Origin: Candidatus Acidiferrales bacterium
GTDB taxonomy: Bacteria; Bacteroidota; Ignavibacteria; Kryptoniales; JAKASW01
Assembly: GCA_035515795.1 (NCBI GenBank)
Contig: DATJAY010000022.1
Coordinates: 1-47,104, forward strand
DNA length: 47,104 nt
Direction: 5' to 3'
In this document: positions 44,599 through 47,104 of the stretch, in pieces
Numbering within the stretch: position 1 is the stretch's first letter
Layout: each line of letters begins with the position of its first letter
Position numbers and translations under genes: made by a program
The notes under the pieces: generated by a model
What the model was told of the DNA's origin: nothing
Databases searched by the model: none
The model's input: only the letters and a program-made list of their open reading frames with translations

Positions 44599-46569
44599 AT
44601 GAAATACACAATCAAGAAGAGCACGGTTGGCGAGGCTCAGCGGCAGGTTTTCAAAATTGATTACGAACGAGACCTCAATCCCGACCAGCTCGATGTCGTC
44701 CGAACTGTAGACAGCCCCGTGCTTGTCATCGCGGGCGCTGGAACAGGAAAGACAAAGACGCTGACATATCGTGTCGCGTATCTCGTCGAGCTCGGGGGCA
44801 ATCCACAATCTATTTTACTTCTCACCTTCACGCGCAAAGCCGCCGGCGAGATGCTGAAGCGCGCCGCTTCTCTGCTGAAGTCGACTTCGGCGGAGCAGGC
44901 GTCCGGCGGGACTTTCCATTCGTTTGCAAATTCTACTTTAAGGCGCTATGCGAAGACGCTTGGCTACGGCGAGCAGTTTACAATTCTCGACGATTCCGAT
45001 GCGGCGGATGTCGTGAACCTCCTGCGAACCAAAATCAGCCCCGAAAAGAAAGGCCAGCGGTTTCCTAAGAAGGAAACACTCGTCGATATTTACAGCAAGT
45101 CCGAGAACACTCTGGCTCCGATAGAGGAAATCGTATTCAAGAATTATCCGCGGTTCATTGAACAGCTCGACGATGTTCTGAAATTGAAGAGACAGTTCGA
45201 CGAATATAAGCGGAAATATAATTTGATGGACTACGACGATCTTCTGAAAAATCTACGCGAGCTCCTGGGGCAGAATGAATCCGTTAGGAAGTCCATCGCA
45301 GGCAAATTCAGCTTCATCATGGTCGATGAATTCCAGGATACGAATAAAGTCCAGGGAGACATCGTGAGGCTTCTTGGGGCCGACAAGCAGAACGTCATGG
45401 TCGTAGGAGACGATGCCCAAAGCATTTATTCTTTCCGTGGCGCGAATTTCAAAAATATTTTCGACTTTCCTTCGTATTTTCCTGATTGTAAAATCATTAA
45501 GCTTACGGAGAACTACCGCTCGACGCAGGGAATACTCAACTTCACCAACAAAGTCATCGATGCAGCAAAAGAAAAGTATGATAAGGAGCTCTATTCGAGG
45601 AAGAAAGTAGGGGGAAAACCCGCGGTCATCGCGACGGAAAACGAGAATGTCCAATCGAAATTCGTCGTGCAGAGAATACTCGAGCTTCGCGAGGCCGGGA
45701 TCTCTCTAAACAACATCGCCGTTCTTTTCAGATCGTCTTATCTATCGTTCGACCTCGAAATAGAGCTTACCAGGGCGAATATACCGTACACAAAATTCGG
45801 CGGGATGAAGCTGGTGGAGTCCGCCCACATAAAAGATGTAATTGCCTTTCTGAGGGTCATCGAAAATCCTCAGGATGCGGTTGGCTGGCATCGAATACTT
45901 CTGCTTCATCCGGGGGTCGGGCCGAGAGTCGCGGAAAAAGTTCTCGACCGGATTGCAGGCGGCGGACCTGCAAGTACCGTTGAAGAACCCGGACTAAAAA
46001 TCCCTACGAGCACTGCTGAACTCATCGAATTCATCAATGAAGAAGGCGGAAGAAAGAATCAGCCGTCGGAAAAGGTTGAGTCAGTGCTGAAATATTACGA
46101 GCCTTTGATGCGGTCGAAGTACGATGATTATGCCAAGCGAGAAAAGGACCTTGTTATGTTTGCTTCAATTGCAGAACGTTACCGTTCGCTTCAAAATTTT
46201 CTCGCCGACCTCGCGTTGGAACCGCCCACGCAAAGTGAAGTCGACATGGGAGAAATAGATCAGGAGCAGGAGCAGCTCGCGCTCTCGACAATCCATTCGG
46301 CCAAAGGACTCGAATGGAATAGCGTTTTCATTATCTGGGCTCTCGACGGGAAATTCCCATCTTTGCATGCAGGCGAGGACGACGACGAGCTTGAAGAAGA
46401 AAGACGTCTGATGTACGTTGCGTGTACGAGGGCAAAAGAAAATCTTTATGTCACGTATCCGATGAACATCTACGACAGGGAAAGCGGAAGGATCTTCACG
46501 AAGCCGAGCAGGTTTATCGATGTGGTTCCGGAAGATTACTACGAAAAGTGGGAATTGAATTTCGAGTAG
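44599..46569 (+). CDS. UvrD/Rep/PcrA-type ATP-dependent DNA helicase
   Basis: A superfamily 1A 3'-5' helicase of 656 residues. All motifs are readable: Walker A VIAGAGTGKTKTL, Ia LLTFTRKAAGEML, II MVDEFQDTNKVQ, III VMVVGDDAQSIYSFRGAN, IV LTENYRSTQGILN, V STIHSAKGLEW and VI ERRLMYVACTRAKENL. Loss of many usual 2B-domain residues is not evident. It is a little shorter than UvrD (720). Which family member it is (repair UvrD, replication Rep, or another) cannot be told. It stands alone, 82 bases after the kinase and tail to tail with a transporter gene. Confidence 0.93.
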   Translation: MKYTIKKSTVGEAQRQVFKIDYERDLNPDQLDVVRTVDSPVLVIAGAGTGKTKTLTYRVAYLVELGGNPQSILLLTFTRKAAGEMLKRAASLLKSTSAEQASGGTFHSFANSTLRRYAKTLGYGEQFTILDDSDAADVVNLLRTKISPEKKGQRFPKKETLVDIYSKSENTLAPIEEIVFKNYPRFIEQLDDVLKLKRQFDEYKRKYNLMDYDDLLKNLRELLGQNESVRKSIAGKFSFIMVDEFQDTNKVQGDIVRLLGADKQNVMVVGDDAQSIYSFRGANFKNIFDFPSYFPDCKIIKLTENYRSTQGILNFTNKVIDAAKEKYDKELYSRKKVGGKPAVIATENENVQSKFVVQRILELREAGISLNNIAVLFRSSYLSFDLEIELTRANIPYTKFGGMKLVESAHIKDVIAFLRVIENPQDAVGWHRILLLHPGVGPRVAEKVLDRIAGGGPASTVEEPGLKIPTSTAELIEFINEEGGRKNQPSEKVESVLKYYEPLMRSKYDDYAKREKDLVMFASIAERYRSLQNFLADLALEPPTQSEVDMGEIDQEQEQLALSTIHSAKGLEWNSVFIIWALDGKFPSLHAGEDDDELEEERRLMYVACTRAKENLYVTYPMNIYDRESGRIFTKPSRFIDVVPEDYYEKWELNFE

Positions 46570-46601
46570 TTGAAGTTTTCCAGCTTCGCTATCTTGTTAT
46601 C

Positions 46602-47104
46602 CTACAACAGTTCCGAGGTAAGCAGCCCCGCCACGATGAGAACCCCTCCGATCGCCCCGACATTTCCGACGAATTCTCCGAAGGCGAAAAACGCGATGAT
46701 ATTCGCGAGAACCGGCTCCATGGAAAAAATTATCGCGGCTTTTACCGGTGTGGTCTCGCGCTGATATTTTGTCTGCAGGTAAGTTGAAAAAACAGTTGCG
46801 AGTATCGAAGTATAAAGGAGTGCCCAGATCAGTCCCGTTGTAAGATGTACTTCCACCCTTTCGAAGAACGGAGCCGCCGCAATGGAGAGAAGACAGGTAA
46901 CCGCGAGCTGGAGAAGAGTGAGTTTCGATACGTCATGTTTTTTAGAGAAAATGTCCAAATAGACAATGTATATCGCGTAGGAAATGGCACAAAAAAGGGT
47001 GAGCAGGTCTCCAATATTAAAGCCTTGCCCGCTCGGCGACGTCAGCAGGTAAAGTCCGACCGCGACCAGAATTACTCCGATCAAATTTCCTCTTGAAGGA
47101 ATTT
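46602..47104 (-). CDS. EamA (DMT) family transporter, C-terminal half (gene cut by window end)
   Basis: The frame is open to the right edge; reading back from the TTG at 47084, the last bases give IPSRGN before LIGVILVAVGLYLLT, so the real start is outside. What is seen is the second EamA repeat with five helices: LIGVILVAVGLYLL, NIGDLLTLFCAISYAIYIVYLDIF, LQLAVTCLLSIAAAPFF, GLIWALLYTSILATVFSTYLQTKYQRETTPVKAAIIFSMEPVLANIIAFFAFGE and AIGGVLIVAGLLTSELL. Inner-membrane metabolite or drug exporter; substrate unknown. Confidence 0.88.
   Translation of the reverse strand, partial: IPSRGNLIGVILVAVGLYLLTSPSGQGFNIGDLLTLFCAISYAIYIVYLDIFSKKHDVSKLTLLQLAVTCLLSIAAAPFFERVEVHLTTGLIWALLYTSILATVFSTYLQTKYQRETTPVKAAIIFSMEPVLANIIAFFAFGEFVGNVGAIGGVLIVAGLLTSELL

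Noticed and set aside
1-47104. CRISPR array, prophage, or defence island
   Set aside because: No regularly spaced repeats, cas, phage structural or restriction genes were found; the only mobile DNA is the IS1595 element.

Overview
The window (about 47 kb, roughly half G+C by eye) looks like a chromosomal segment of an uncultured or environmental bacterium of the Bacteroidota/Chlorobiota (FCB) line, most likely near Ignavibacteria. The best clue is the C-terminal type IX secretion (Por) sorting domain of the GH5 enzyme at 21364-22983, with its typical QNYPNPFNPTT motif. TetR, FtsX/LolD and LolA-like envelope genes, a signal-peptide beta-barrel protein and GH3/GH5 enzymes point to a Gram-negative heterotroph that degrades polysaccharides and peptides.

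Layout. 1-4049: the end of a cysteine-rich, probably exported protein, then peptidase T and an OPT oligopeptide transporter (peptide use). 4210-5549 (minus): a frameshifted MltR-like gene and a PPK2 polyphosphate kinase. 5619-8135 (minus): a secreted GH3 glycosidase with a PA14 insert. 8529-10422: a complete IS1595-family element with 21-bp perfect terminal inverted repeats and an 8-bp target duplication. It holds the transposase plus two minus-strand passengers, a two-helix membrane protein and an HNH endonuclease. 10637-16682: gltB-gltD. 16969-20638: a tight nadA-nadB-nadC operon. 20687-21094 (minus): bacteriohemerythrin. 21364-25400: secreted GH5 mannanase-like enzyme and an M3 peptidase. 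25468-31366 (minus): a TetR-controlled envelope transport operon (TetR, LolA-like protein, two FtsX-type permeases, LolD-type ATPase, beta-barrel protein) with a clear promoter and palindromic operator. 31542-35531: HEXXH membrane protein, a second ABC exporter set with its own LolA-like protein and an NTF2-like lipoprotein, and a DUF1272 protein. 35760-46569 (plus): mutS, a HerA-like ATPase, an RsbU-type phosphatase, a double-length ThyX, a GAF histidine kinase and a UvrD-type helicase. 46602-end (minus): the C-terminal half of an EamA transporter.

Most genes are ordinary. The points most worth a second look are the IS1595 element with its cargo and its zinc-ribbon-less transposase, the double ThyX whose signature motif is split between two halves, and the two neighbouring LolA-like/ABC envelope modules, one of them under an exactly readable TetR switch. 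I saw no tRNA, rRNA, CRISPR array or clear riboswitch.
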